Of a DNA stretch of 64,000 bases, positions 46,669 through 58,300 are shown piece by piece. The translations under genes were made by a program, and so were the position numbers. Position 1 is the stretch's first letter; each line of letters begins with the position of its first letter. Under the pieces are notes generated by a model, which saw nothing but the letters and a program-made list of their open reading frames with translations, made no database searches and was not told the DNA's origin. The stretch covers positions 132,001 to 196,000 of the forward strand of contig JACVTC010000029.1 of assembly GCA_016946835.1 (NCBI GenBank), in the 5' to 3' direction. This DNA comes from Neocallimastix lanati (nom. inval.). Taxonomy: Eukaryota; Neocallimastigomycota; Neocallimastigomycetes; Neocallimastigales; Neocallimastigaceae.

Positions 46669-46973
46669 AAAATAATAATAATAATAAAATAAGATAAAAA
46701 GACATAAGAATAATTTAAGTAAAGAAAGATTAATAAATAATTTTAATAATAAAAAAATAACTCCAATCCAATTTGAAAGTAAGGGGAAACGTTAGAATTT
46801 AAAGTATATAAAAAAATTTCTTAAGTTTACAAATAAAAATAAAAATAATTCTTTTCATATACTTAATAATATGTTAGTTGTATTATTATTAAAAATATTA
46901 TTTTATATAGTAATACATTTGCAATATTTCTCTTCAACTCTAACTTTCACCCAAAGTTAGATTTGAGGGGGAA

Positions 46974-47180
46974 TGTTAGAAACAAAAATAATAAGATTTA
47001 TAGTTATATTATTTAAAGGAGTAATGTTATATAAATTAATATATTAGTGTAAGATATGTGACCAATAGTAACAAAAAGCCACATATTATTTTTACTATAA
47101 ATACTATAAAGAAGTATAAAATTATGTATGTATACTATTCTTTATTCTTATATAATAAAAAGAGATTTATACTTTTCACA
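46974..47180 (+). repeat. Element C 3' LTR
   Basis: 207 bp, follows GAGGGGGAA and precedes the target duplication ATTTG. Confidence 0.93.
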
Positions 47181-47185
47181 ATTTG

Positions 47186-48439
47186 TTTTAAAAAATTTTA
47201 TTTATTAAGTAAAATTAGAATCAATCTTAACGATTTTAATATACATAATCATATAAAAGTATTTAGTCAATGAATAAATATATTAATATATTATTTTATA
47301 TGATTTACAATATAAAAAATAATAATTTAGTCTTTTTTTTTATTTCAAAAATTAAATATTAAAAATAATACATAACTTTATTTTTAAAAACTATTTATAT
47401 TATTAAAATTCAAATTAAAACTATTAATTTAATACTTTTAAAAATCCATCAATCGAATTAAGTTAAAATTGTAAAAATAATTATTATTTAATATACTTAA
47501 TATATATATAAATTATAACTATTGAAAAGAATGATTTATAATTTACTTATATTTAATAAATTTTATTAAAAAAATGTTAGAAATATAAATATAAAGTTTT
47601 ATAATTAAATTAATTTAAGGAGTAATACTATATTTTTAATATATCTATGTAAGATATTAATAATAATAAGCCTCATATTATGTCAACTATAAATACAATA
47701 AAAATGTATAATTTTATATAATGATATTATAATATACTATTTATTTAAATCGTTTTAATATTAAATCAACTGAAGAACTTATTAAAAGAAAATATAAAAA
47801 AAAAAAAAAAATTAAACACGTCTTGGGACAATATCTTTTTACATCAATAACTAATTTATAATTTGATATTTTAGCAAATAAAACTCTGGTCTATAATAAA
47901 CGTACTATATTTATACATAAAGGAATTTATTCTGTGATAAATTATTTCCACTCTATAAATATGTGAAATAAAATATAATAATATAATACATATTGACAAA
48001 GATTTAAGAAATCATATATTAAAAAATTTTTTTAGCATATAACTATATTTAGAGTATAGTTATTTTAATGTGTATTTATACATATCAAATATGTATATTT
48101 ATATAAAAAGAAATAACGAAAACTTCTATATAACAGAAATCTCATACAAAGTAAAATTAAATATAATAAAATTTAAATATTCCAGGAAAACATAATAGAA
48201 GTGTTATTCCTACCTTGAAATGGGCTTAAAAATAATACTATTATTAAATCTAGTTTGAAATGGGTTTAGATAATAACTATTTTATAATAACTATAATACA
48301 AGCTTTAGTGATTAAAGAAAATTCAAATATATAAAATCTTTTTAGAAATTAGGATTTTAGGGAGGAATAAGCAATATTAAAATGAAGACCATAAAATACT
48401 AAATCAATTTTTCATTACTGAATAACCCCTAAACTCCAA
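47186..48439. other. AT-rich spacer with a solo LTR relic
   Basis: No gene. At 47575-47765 a diverged C-type LTR is visible (TGTTAGAAATATAAATA, then TAAGGAGTAATACTATA and GCCTCATATTATG blocks). Two similar strings containing TTGAAATGGG occur near 48217 and 48253. Confidence 0.55.
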
Positions 48440-50400
48440 AATATCTCGCCCAGTTCCTAGAAATTTCCCAAACTTTATGCCAATTTCCGAAATCAGGGGG
48501 AGCAACACCTATATGTTAAACAAATTTAATAATTTTAATAACTTTTCTTACAATCCACAAAACTCGCATGGACAAATCGACAACAGCAATAAGATAAATT
48601 ATAATAATATTTCCTCACACAAAGAAAACAAAACAAACGACACAACCACTGAATTAAACCAAATAAACACCAGAAAACGTAATGATAATCAAAAACTCAA
48701 AGAACCAAATGACTTTGATGACATCTTTAGCCTACCTGACAAAGACGACTGGTTAAAAGCCATAAACGAGGAACTTAAGAATATGGAGAAACTTAAGGTT
48801 TTCAATACCACCAAATCCTTACCTACTGGTGCTAATATCATATCCTGTAAGTGGGTACTAAAATATAAAAGGTACGCCGATGGGAATATCATAAAAAGAA
48901 AGGCCCGTCTAGTAGCTAGAGGCTTCACTCAAAGGTATGGAATAGACTATACCTTCACCTTCTCCCCCACATTAAAACTAGACTCACTACGAATTATCGT
49001 TGCTCTCGCAGTACAAAGAAACTACCGAATAATGCAAATTGACGTTAACGCCGCATACTTAAATGCCGACCTAAATGAAAACATCTATATCAAGGCACCA
49101 AAGGGACACCCGATGCACAACAAAGGATTCTTAAAACTCAACGAAGCCTTGTATGGATTAAAGCAGGCAGGCCGAGAATGGAACGAGACATTGAACAACA
49201 CACTCACAAAGATTGGATTCCGAAGATTAATTAGTGAACCGTGCCTATATATCATGGAAAACGAATCAAAAGAGGTTCTATGTATTGTAGCGGTCTACGT
49301 AGATGATATATTACTGATAGGTAAACAAAAAGAAATTTTATATGTAAAAGAACAAATTAAAGTATATTTTAATATTAAAGATATAGGTGATATTGATTTC
49401 GTCATTGGAATAAAATTTAAAAAATATTACGACGGATATTTCATGCAACAACGAGGTTACATAAAAGAATTATTAGTTAAGTTTAAACTAAAAGATTGCT
49501 TACCCGTTAAAAACTTGAAACCTATTGAGAATCTTAATTTAAGAAAAAGAAAGTGCGACGAAACATTATATAGGAGTGCAATTGGAAAATTAATTTATCT
49601 AGCTGTCTGTACTAGGCCTGATATAATGTTCGCCGTAAGTAGGGCTGCCAGAAAGAATAAGAATCCAACTTTAGAGGATTGGGCCAATGTTGAACGAATA
49701 TTCAAGTATCTGAGTTATACTATAAACTACGGGATAAAATTCACAAAGGAAAGGTCGTTGAAGGTATACGTAGATGCAGATTTCGCGGGCGACACCGAAT
49801 CGAGAAAGTCAACCTCTGGATTCTTGATGATGATTGGAAATGCGCCAACTAGCTGGTATTCTAAGCTACAGAAGTGTGTAGCGACATCTACTATAAATTC
49901 CATTACCATTAACATTGATAATATGGCCGCAATATACAACTGTCAAAATCAATCAATAAACTCAAGATCAAAGCATATCGACATCAAATATCATCAAGTA
50001 AGGGAACTTATTAAGGAAAATAAAATAAATTTAAAATATATTAATTCTAAAGAAAATCTAGCCGATGGATTTACAAAGTATCTTTGTAACTCCCTAATGG
50101 ACAAATTTAGAAATTCACTACTCACGGAAGTGAAAGACCACTGAGACAAATCTCACATATCTTTACGTATAGTTAGATTTGAGGGGGAGTGTTAAACGAC
50201 AATATTAATGTGTCGAACATAGTATCTACTAATCATATTTTACATACAAACAAAATAAGATAAGAAAATTACAAATAGTTCATAAAAATGTAGTTAATCT
50301 TGTTTTTATATAATAAATAAAAATGCTATATTAATATTACATACTTTATAAGTGTACTTCTATAATTTTAGTGTTTAAAATTTATAAAAGTTACATTTTA
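48440..50400 (+). mobile_element. Element H: copia pol fragment with 3' LTR, broken
   Basis: Contains the linker, reverse transcriptase and RNase H part of a copia element (frame 48477-50144), polypurine tract (TTTGAGGGGGAG, 50178-50189) and an LTR start TGTTAAACGAC at 50190; the LTR end is not resolved. Gag, protease and integrase are absent. Codons are richer in G and C than in A, D or F, so it belongs to a different lineage. Confidence 0.85.
48477..50144 (+). CDS. Element H reverse transcriptase/RNase H frame, 555 residues
   Basis: RVT_2 motifs are in order: KWVLKYKR, KARLVARGFTQ, IDVNAAYLNADL, LYGLKQAG, YVDDILLIG (near residue 280), GIKFKKYYDGYF, RSAIGKLIYLA, and RNase H VYVDADFAGD, ending ADGFTKYL and DKFRNSLL. 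The first 60 residues are an Asn-rich linker. It is the second half of a copia polyprotein in one open frame, but the RNase H part is shorter than in elements A and F. A fossil fragment, not a host gene. Confidence 0.85.
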   Translation: MPISEIRGSNTYMLNKFNNFNNFSYNPQNSHGQIDNSNKINYNNISSHKENKTNDTTTELNQINTRKRNDNQKLKEPNDFDDIFSLPDKDDWLKAINEELKNMEKLKVFNTTKSLPTGANIISCKWVLKYKRYADGNIIKRKARLVARGFTQRYGIDYTFTFSPTLKLDSLRIIVALAVQRNYRIMQIDVNAAYLNADLNENIYIKAPKGHPMHNKGFLKLNEALYGLKQAGREWNETLNNTLTKIGFRRLISEPCLYIMENESKEVLCIVAVYVDDILLIGKQKEILYVKEQIKVYFNIKDIGDIDFVIGIKFKKYYDGYFMQQRGYIKELLVKFKLKDCLPVKNLKPIENLNLRKRKCDETLYRSAIGKLIYLAVCTRPDIMFAVSRAARKNKNPTLEDWANVERIFKYLSYTINYGIKFTKERSLKVYVDADFAGDTESRKSTSGFLMMIGNAPTSWYSKLQKCVATSTINSITINIDNMAAIYNCQNQSINSRSKHIDIKYHQVRELIKENKINLKYINSKENLADGFTKYLCNSLMDKFRNSLLTEVKDH

Positions 50401-51452
50401 TTTCTTTTATATATTTAATTTAAATATAATATTATTCTGATTGGGTAAATTATATTAAAGTCAATATTAAATATTTATTTTTTATATTCTAACATTCCAC
50501 CTATGACTTTCATTAAATGTCATATTTTTTTTTTTATTTAATTAAAATATAAATCATCAATTTTGGTTAATAAAGAATTTTTTAATTTATCCATTAATGT
50601 TCCGTTGTAAACCATCAATGAGATTATTTTCAGATTTTATATATTTAAGATTGATTTTATTTTCTTTAACTATTTCTCTTATGTAATGAACCCTAATATC
50701 TACATGTTTAGTTTTGGGTTGATAGTTTGATTTTTAGCATTATAAATAGCTGCTTTATTGTCAAAATTTGTTTTTAATAATTCATCATTTAATTTATTGT
50801 TCCATTCCTTACCTGCTTGCTTCAGCCCATAAAGTGTCTTTTCAAATTTCTAAAAATACCTTTTACTGAATAAAGGATGCCATTCTGGTATAGCATATAA
50901 ATATTTTCATTTAACTTAACGTCTAAAAATGCCGAATTTATATCTATTTGTTTTATAATAAAGTTTTTCTGTATGGCTATTGCAGTGATGATTCTAATAA
51001 AGTCATGTTTAAGTGTAGGAGAAAAGGTGTCTTTATAGTCTATGCCATATATTTGCGTGAATCCTCTTGCCAAAAGTTTTGCTTTTCATTTTACAATATT
51101 CTCATTAGAATCTCTTTTATATTTAAAGATCCATTTTGAAGATATGATATTTGCACTTTCTGGTACTCTCTGAATGACTTTGTAAACGTTCATGCTTTTT
51201 ATATTTTCCAATTCATGATTAACGGCTTCCAACTATTGATCCTTGTCATTTAATTTAAATATATCTTTGTAATATAATTGCTCTTGTAATACAATCTTTT
51301 GTTTTTTATTTATGTTACTTCTTTTAGTACTTAAGTTTTCAAATTTTCTTTTTCTTCCTTGAGTCGAATCAAATTTAGTGTTATAATTATCAGTATTAAT
51401 ATTATTGTAATTAATATTATTAATGTTATTTATATTATTATTATTGTTATTG

Positions 51453-51453
<1 letters not shown>

Positions 51454-51507
<54 letters not shown>
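51454..51507. repeat. ATT microsatellite in the Asn linker of element G
   Basis: About 18 perfect ATT units. On the minus strand of G they fall in the Asn-rich linker between integrase and reverse transcriptase. Confidence 0.9.
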
Positions 51508-51509
<2 letters not shown>

Positions 51510-51710
51510 TTTTGAATAATATTTGGTAAGGAATCATATAAGTATTCTCCTTCTATTTTGTAATGTAGTAAAAATTTGAAAATGAATTGTAATTTGAATT
51601 AAGATAGATATTTCCTGGGTCATTTTCAAAAAATGAGGAAAAAAAATAATTTTATTATTTGTTATATTGAAGATTTTGTAGGTGGAAGGATTGTTAGTGT
51701 AATTTAAGAA

Positions 51711-52085
51711 TTTTTTTTTTTTTTTTTTTATAGACAGGGAAGAGAATACACTTCCAAAACTTTATTAAATTTTATTTTAAAAAATACTTGTAGGTGAAAA
51801 GTACATTTGAAATTAAAAATAAAAAATTAAAAAATAAAAAAATAAAAAAGCTCGAAAATACTATGTATTTCGGCAAGTTGTATTATGCGGGAATTTTTCC
51901 CTTCCTAACAAATAAAAAAGAAATAAAACCTAGAAGTAACATCTTTAAAATAGATAGTGTGGTGTCCACTAAACTCTCCCCGGATTCATCATTTATTGAA
52001 CTACTAGGGCAAGATTCATCCTTCGTAGAAATAGATGACGATCCTGTATTATCATTATGCCTTATCAGTACGACGTCGACGCACT
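51711..52085 (-). pseudogene. 5'-truncated processed retrocopy with poly(A) tail
   Basis: A perfect 14-bp direct repeat GTGTAATTTAAGAA flanks it (51697-51710 and 52086-52099). Next to the left repeat is a T19 run (51711-51729), i.e. a poly(A) tail on the minus strand, with AATAAA (51761-51766) about 30 bases before it. The minus strand has an open frame of about 66 residues ending at TAA 51883-51885: a Ser/Asp-rich stretch, then a membrane segment (LSILKMLLLGFISFLFV) and a short basic tail (RKGKIPA). This is the look of an mRNA 3' end copied by LINE-type machinery into element G. The parent gene is not in the window. Confidence 0.78.
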
Positions 52086-53532
52086 GTGTAATTTAAGAAG
52101 ATATCCGGAAGTTCATTGTTATCAAATTTATTTCTGATACTTTTTGGAACATAAAAGAATACTTTATATCCAAATACTTTAATATTATCATAGACTATAA
52201 GTTTATTAAAAATAATCTCGAATGGAATTTTATTGTTAATAGCAGAATGAGGAAGGAGATTATATATATAATTAGAAGTAGATATGGCATCTTCCCAAAA
52301 TGAGTGATTTAATTTTGAATCATTTAAAATAGATTTAGTAGCTAAAATTAGTGTACCATTAAAACGTTCCGCTCTGCTGTTTTGTTACGGATTATAAGGG
52401 ATAGTATAATGGTGGTCTATTCCATTATAAACACAGAAATTATTAAAACGATGATTGGAAAATTCCATTCCGTTGTCGGTACGAATATGTTTAATCTGAA
52501 CATTGAAAATATTTTTAATTTTTAAATATCAATTATAAAATTTGTTAAATGTATCGCCTTTACTTTCCATAAATAAGACCCAGCCATACCTAGAAAAATC
52601 ATCTAATATGGTGAGGAAAAATTTATTACCATAAATCGATTTATTGATAGGAACAACAAGGTCCATATGAATTAAATCAAAAGGTTTTGATGACATTTTT
52701 TTAGATGGTTTGAAAGGCTTATTTTTTAATTTAGAGTTGAAACATGTTTGACATTTATTATGATTTGTAATATTTGATAGTTTTGAAAAGAGTTTGTCAA
52801 TATTTAAGTGGCATAAACGTCTATGCCATAAATCATAATTATTTCTCCAAGACATATGACAAATTTTGAAAGAATTATTGAAAATGTTTGATTTTGGATT
52901 ATATTCAATGCTGTATTTGGTAAAGCAAACTCTGAAAATATTGGAATTGTTAGAATCGATTTTGCATATCCTTACTCCTGAATTGTCATATATAATAGCT
53001 GACGTTTTGTTATTTATTGATGAAGATAATTTTGTAATGTTGTTTAGTGAGTAAACTTACAGAAATTAAATTTTTATTAATTTCAAGAGAGAAAAATACA
53101 TTTTCCAACTTTACTAAATGAGAATTAATGTAACCGGAAAATTCTCCAACGTAGTTTGCAACAGCTGATTTTACGTTGGCTAGAGTGATTTTTTCGTGAC
53201 AGGATTTGACGTTTGATAATAAATTAAAGTCAGAACATACCTGAATGGAAGCACATGAGTCAAGAATCCAATTTGAAATATTGTTATTATATTTCATTTT
53301 TTTTTAATGTTTTGTTTTGTAATTTCGGCTGAATTGAGTTGGATACCATCTGGTATTGTATAATCATTATTGAGTATGTTTTCAGAATTAATGTAATTAT
53401 TTTCAATATATTTATTATTAAATTTTTTATTTTTGTTATGTAATTTAGTGTTTTTGTTAGGATTCCATTTTGTTTTGATATTCTTTCTTTTATTAATAGC
53501 TCGAAATTTATTTTTGTTGAGGCTATTAAACC

Positions 53533-53818
53533 TGTTAAAAATATATTTTAATATAAAATTTAATCTATGATTATCCAATATTTTACAAATACAAAATACT
53601 CGAAATACTATAAAACGTGCTTAAATAATAATCCTAATTTTTTTTTCTCTTTAACAATAAAAAACCTTAATATATATATATATAATCATACATACTTAAT
53701 TATATATATTTATAATGATAAATATTAATATATAATAAAGAATATAAAACATCTTTACTTAAAATAATTATAATATTATCTTAATATTGTGTGTCTCTTA
53801 ATTGTGTGTTTATTAACA
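53533..53818 (+). repeat. Element F 5' LTR
   Basis: 286 bp; about 98% identical to the LTR at 60194-60481. Confidence 0.93.
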
Positions 53819-53852
53819 GATTAAGAGTCTCAATCTCAACCGATTGAGATAG
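53819..53852 (+). promoter_or_regulatory. Element F half tRNA-Lys(CUU) primer site
   Basis: Reverse complement of ATCTCAATCGGTTGAGAT plus the CUU anticodon arm; identical in design to the site of element E and placed at the first base after the LTR. Confidence 0.78.
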
Positions 53853-54149
53853 AATGAAAGTTAAGTATTAATAACTACAGTAATATATATACTTATTTAA
53901 GTCAAATAAACATAAATTCATACTAATTTATTTTTTCATTTATTTTAAATAATAAAAAATAAAATAAAATTAATAATAATATATAAAATAATAATAATTC
54001 AACAAAATATCCAATTCTAAACAAAAACATTAAAAAATAATTTCATACGAGTTATTAAAATAATATGATAATATAAGGAGCCGATTAATCAAAAATAAAA
54101 TTAAATTATAGTTTTAAAAGTTTAAATAGAAATTGGCAGTAAAATCAAA

Positions 54150-54535
54150 AAACTTATAAGCTGAATAAAAGATAAAAAAAAAGAGTCAGCTATCAAAAAT
54201 ATAAGCTGAATACTATAATCAATAGAGTCAGCTATTTAAGCTATAAGCTGAATAAGAAGATAAGATTTCAGCTATCAAAAGTATAAGCTGAGTACTATAA
54301 CGAAATAAAGTCAGCTATTTAATTTATAAGCTGAATAAAAATAAAAAGTCAGCCATCAAACACATAGGCTGAGCACAATTATTAATTAAGTCAGCTATTT
54401 AATTCATAAGCTGAATAAAAAAGTCAGCTATCAAAGACATGAGCTGAATATCAATAAATTATTTAAAAGGTCAGCCATGTAATTAATAATAAATTAAATA
54501 AAATTAAGTCAGCTATTAAGTATATAAGCTAAATA
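54150..54535 (+). repeat. Element F leader hairpin array with a covarying pair
   Basis: About nine units of the form GTCAGCTAT, 8-12 A/T-rich bases, ATAAGCTGAAT. CAGCT pairs with AGCTG. In the unit at 54348-54374 both arms change together (CAGCC with GGCTG), which keeps the pair. The same covarying unit is present in the array of element E. Alternating spacers of 10-20 bases separate the units. Confidence 0.82.
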
Positions 54536-55321
54536 CTAAAAAAATAATAATAAAGTCAATTTCTTTTCTATAAACTAATTTTAAAATTATAATGTCAGAC
54601 ATTCATATAAAAATAATAATAAATAAAACGTCAATAATACTAACTCTACAAAATACAATAAGTTAAAATATAAATAAACATAATTCAAATTAAAGGTTAT
54701 ACAATAAATAAATAATAATATAAAATTGGTCAAGTCACAAAATAAATAAATTACTTTTAATATAAACAAATATCATAATAAAATTTAAAATATTTTTATA
54801 AACAACTCACCAATAGTTAGATTTTTTAATATAAACTAACAATAATAATAAAATATAAATATGACAATCAAATAACTATTTTTTCATAATTAAAATCAAC
54901 AAATGATCAATACTATAACAAAGAAAATATTAATAAAATAACAACGACAATATAATTTTATTAATATTAATTTATTTATAATATATTGATTATGTTTAAT
55001 ATAAACAAAATATACAGATGTCATCTGATTAATCACTTCATATATAAATAAAAATTTTCTTAACGTTCCAATTATATATATTAATTTAATAAATCATCAA
55101 CCAAACAAAATATTGAAATAAATCATGTTTCTAAAAATAATAACCAATATTTTTTAAAGCAAAATTGATATTTTATGAATTCAAATAGTACTTTTTAGAA
55201 ATATAAATAAACTCAAATTATATTTTTTTTTTACTCTTCAAAATTATTTAAAGAAAGTAATAAAATAATTAATAAGCATTTATAATTCATAATAACATTT
55301 TATTTTCGGAATTAAACTAAC

Positions 55322-58300
55322 ATGAGCAGAAATAACTTAAGAAGTAATTCTAGAAATAGTATCAATTCTACCCAAGACCAAATAATAAACATCAGTGAAT
55401 ATGAACCCACACAAAAGGGGTTCACTTTTAACTACAGTGAAAACTTTAACCATATTACGGAATTGACAACAGATAACTTTGTTAACTGGAAAACAAATAT
55501 CCTTTATCTCCTTTGTATTAATAACCTCGATGACTACATAAGTCATGAAAAAGTGAAAAAGATAAGAAGGAGAGATATAACAGAAAGCATTGAAAAATAT
55601 ACGATTGATAAATTCGATAATTCCCTTGTGTACGAAATCGGAACAAGCGAAAAAGATATTAAAAATGACATATTAGTAAAATGGATCATAACAAATAATC
55701 TTGGTGAGAACACCAAGAAAATATTGGAAAGTCAAAGCAAAACGGCCTTCCAATTATGGGAACTACTTAACAAGTCTTTTACCATAGGACCTGAACAAAG
55801 AAAAATGGTCCTGAAAGACAAAATCAATAAATTGAAATATAATTTAGAAGATGATGTCCATATTTTCTTAGCTGTCTTACAAAATCTCCTGGATGAATTG
55901 GAAAGAATAGACTCCGATATTAATGACAATGTTAAGGTCGGTATTTTAAATCGAGCTCTCCCTGAAAACATTAGATTCATTAATGTTTTCCAATACAATA
56001 ATAATTGGACAAAATGCTGCGACTATGTCAAAAGGATAATACCAGATATTGTTTTCTCCAATATCAGGGAAACAGCTTTAATCGAACAAAATCCGAAGAA
56101 TATATTTAGTTTAGAAAATGGACGAAAAATCTCTAAACCTAAGAAAATAAAATACAAGAAAAGAAAAAATGGAAAATGCTACCTTTGTGGAAAGTTCGGA
56201 CACTACCGAAAAGACTGCTTAAAAAACAAATTCAATAAAAACAAAAGAAACAACAAACAATATAAAAGAAAAGGTAATACAAAAAAATTCAACAAAGAAA
56301 AACCAAGAGAAGGTCATGCATATCTATTAAACGATAAAAAGGATTATAATGAAAACTACCAAGAAGACTTCTCAAGAGATTATAACTCAGACAACTGTTT
56401 TGAATTAAACAGTTTAGAGATTAACAAGCCAACAAAAATTGATATAAGAAGCAACAATAATAATATTACACAATGGATTCTGGATTCCGGTGCCTCAATT
56501 AATGTAACAAATAACATTAATATATTATCAAACATCAGAAAAGAAAAAATAAAAATATCTCTTGCCAATGGAAAGGAGACATATGCTAACTACATTGGTG
56601 ATTTCAACGCATATATAAACAATCATAAATTTATTTTAAAGAACGTTCATTATTCTAAATTTATCAAGAAAAATTTAATATCAATCAATCAATTAATAAC
56701 ACAAAATTATAAAATTGTTTTCAATAACTATAAAAACTCACAAATCGCAATCATCTATGACGACAAAGGTAATAGAATATATCAATCAGCAGCAGACAAT
56801 AAAAATATATTTAAAATATATTTATCAAAAGCACCATCCATTTTTCATAAGAATAATAATTTCGAAAATTTAAAGGAAATTAATTCAACACATATCAACA
56901 ATAAACAAGATTTTGATCTCTGGCATAGACGCCTGGGTCATTTCGACATTACTAAAATAAAAGATAATTTAAAAAATACTAATATAAATACAAATCACAA
57001 ATGTCAAATATGTTCCGATTCAAAATTAAGGAACAAACATTTCAAAAGATCAATTAATAAAACAAAACACATTTTCGAACTTATATATCTTGATTTAGTG
57101 GGCCCTGTATTGCCATCCTTAAATAAGAATATATACTTCCTCACAATCCTGGATGACTTTTCTAGATATGGCTGGGTCTTATTCCTACAACATAAAAATG
57201 AAACATTTAATAAATTCATTATTTGGTACAAAGAAGTTTTAAACACATTCAACATTAAAATCAAAAATATTCGATCAGATAATGGAAGGGAATTTTTTAA
57301 TAATAATTTTAAAATATTCTGTCAAAATAATGGTATAATACATCAATACACTATACCATATAATCCAGCTCAAAACGGGAAAGCTGAACGATTCAACGGC
57401 ATACTTATATCTTCCTCAAAAGCTCTACTAAATGAATCAAAACTTTCTCATAATTTTTGGGAATTTGCTGTCGATACAGTAAATTATATTAACAATCGTT
57501 TACTCCATCAGGGTATAAACAATAAAGTACCATTTGAGATTCTATATAATAAATCTGTTGATTACAGCATATTTAGAGTTTTTGGATGCAGAGTATTTTT
57601 CTTAATACCAAAAGAACTACGATCCAAATTTGATAATAATTCATACCTTGGAATTTTCTTAGGATATTGCAATAACCCATCATCTTATAAAATCCTTGAT
57701 TTAACCAACAATAAAATCGTGCTATCTCGAACTGTCCAATTTTTTGAAAACGATCCTGGAAATTCAGTCTTACTAAACTATAATTCCAATAACGAATTCA
57801 GGGTGAATGATTACTCTGTCAAAAATTTTTCAAACAATAATTATAACAATTATAATTATCAAAAATACAACAACAACAATCACAACTATCAAAACAACTA
57901 TAATAATATTAACGATTCACAATATAATAGCAATATTTTAAGAAATAAAAATAAACATAAAACTTATAAAAAACAAAAACAAAATAAAAATGATAATCCA
58001 GAAGATAATAATAATTCAGAAAATGACAACATTACTTCAAATTATATCAACATCAATAATGAAAACAACATTAACAATACTAGTAATAATACTTTCAATA
58101 ATATCAATAAAAATAACACTAATAATCAAAGTAATATCTATATCAATGATTCATCAATCAATAATAATAATAAATTAAACAACAATAATATTTGCAACAC
58201 TAATACAAGAAACTATAGAAATAATGAATTTAATAACAATAATATTACCAATAATCTTAATAAAAATAATGATAATAATCCTAATAAAAATACAACTGAA

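Larger units (their letters stand above)
43427..47180 (+). mobile_element. Element C: non-autonomous LTR element carrying host gene fragments
   Basis: The 207-bp LTRs (43427-43633 and 46974-47180; TGTTAGAAAC to TTTTCACA) read as identical, flanked by a perfect 5-bp duplication ATTTG (43422-43426 and 47181-47185): a recent, complete insertion. Internal order: half tRNA-Lys primer site, leader with dyad array homologous to element A, a short gag-start relic (near 44610-44690), unassigned AT-rich sequence, a GT8 glycosyltransferase fragment (about 45560-45715), an A30 run (45809-45838), a BAR-like host fragment (45930-46668), and a polypurine tract (TTTGAGGGGGAA). There is no protease, integrase or reverse transcriptase, so it must rely on a helper; element A shares its leader and primer site. 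Confidence 0.88.
50494..53527 (-). mobile_element. Element G, pol-side part: copia, broken and split by F
   Basis: On the minus strand: protease (53010-53297, LDSCASIQVC), GAG-pre-integrase and integrase (about 52860-52120, LWHRRLCHLNIDK, DDFSRYGWVLFM), a retrocopy insertion (51711-52085), an Asn-rich linker with an ATT microsatellite (51454-51507), and reverse transcriptase pieces (about 51250-50560, ARGFTQIYGIDYKDTFSPTL). A minus LTR start lies at 50494 (TGTTAGAATATAA). Numerous breaks. The gag part continues at 60487-61424, on the other side of element F. Confidence 0.85.

Noticed and set aside
51794-52096. Plus-strand frame of 100 codons with balanced composition
   Set aside because: It is the antisense of the poly(A)-tailed retrocopy: T19, AATAAA complement and the 14-bp duplication all define a minus-strand insertion.
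54150-54535. Regularly spaced short repeats resembling a CRISPR array
   Set aside because: The repeats are hairpins with variable arms and A/T spacers in a eukaryotic retrotransposon leader; no cas genes, no unique spacers.
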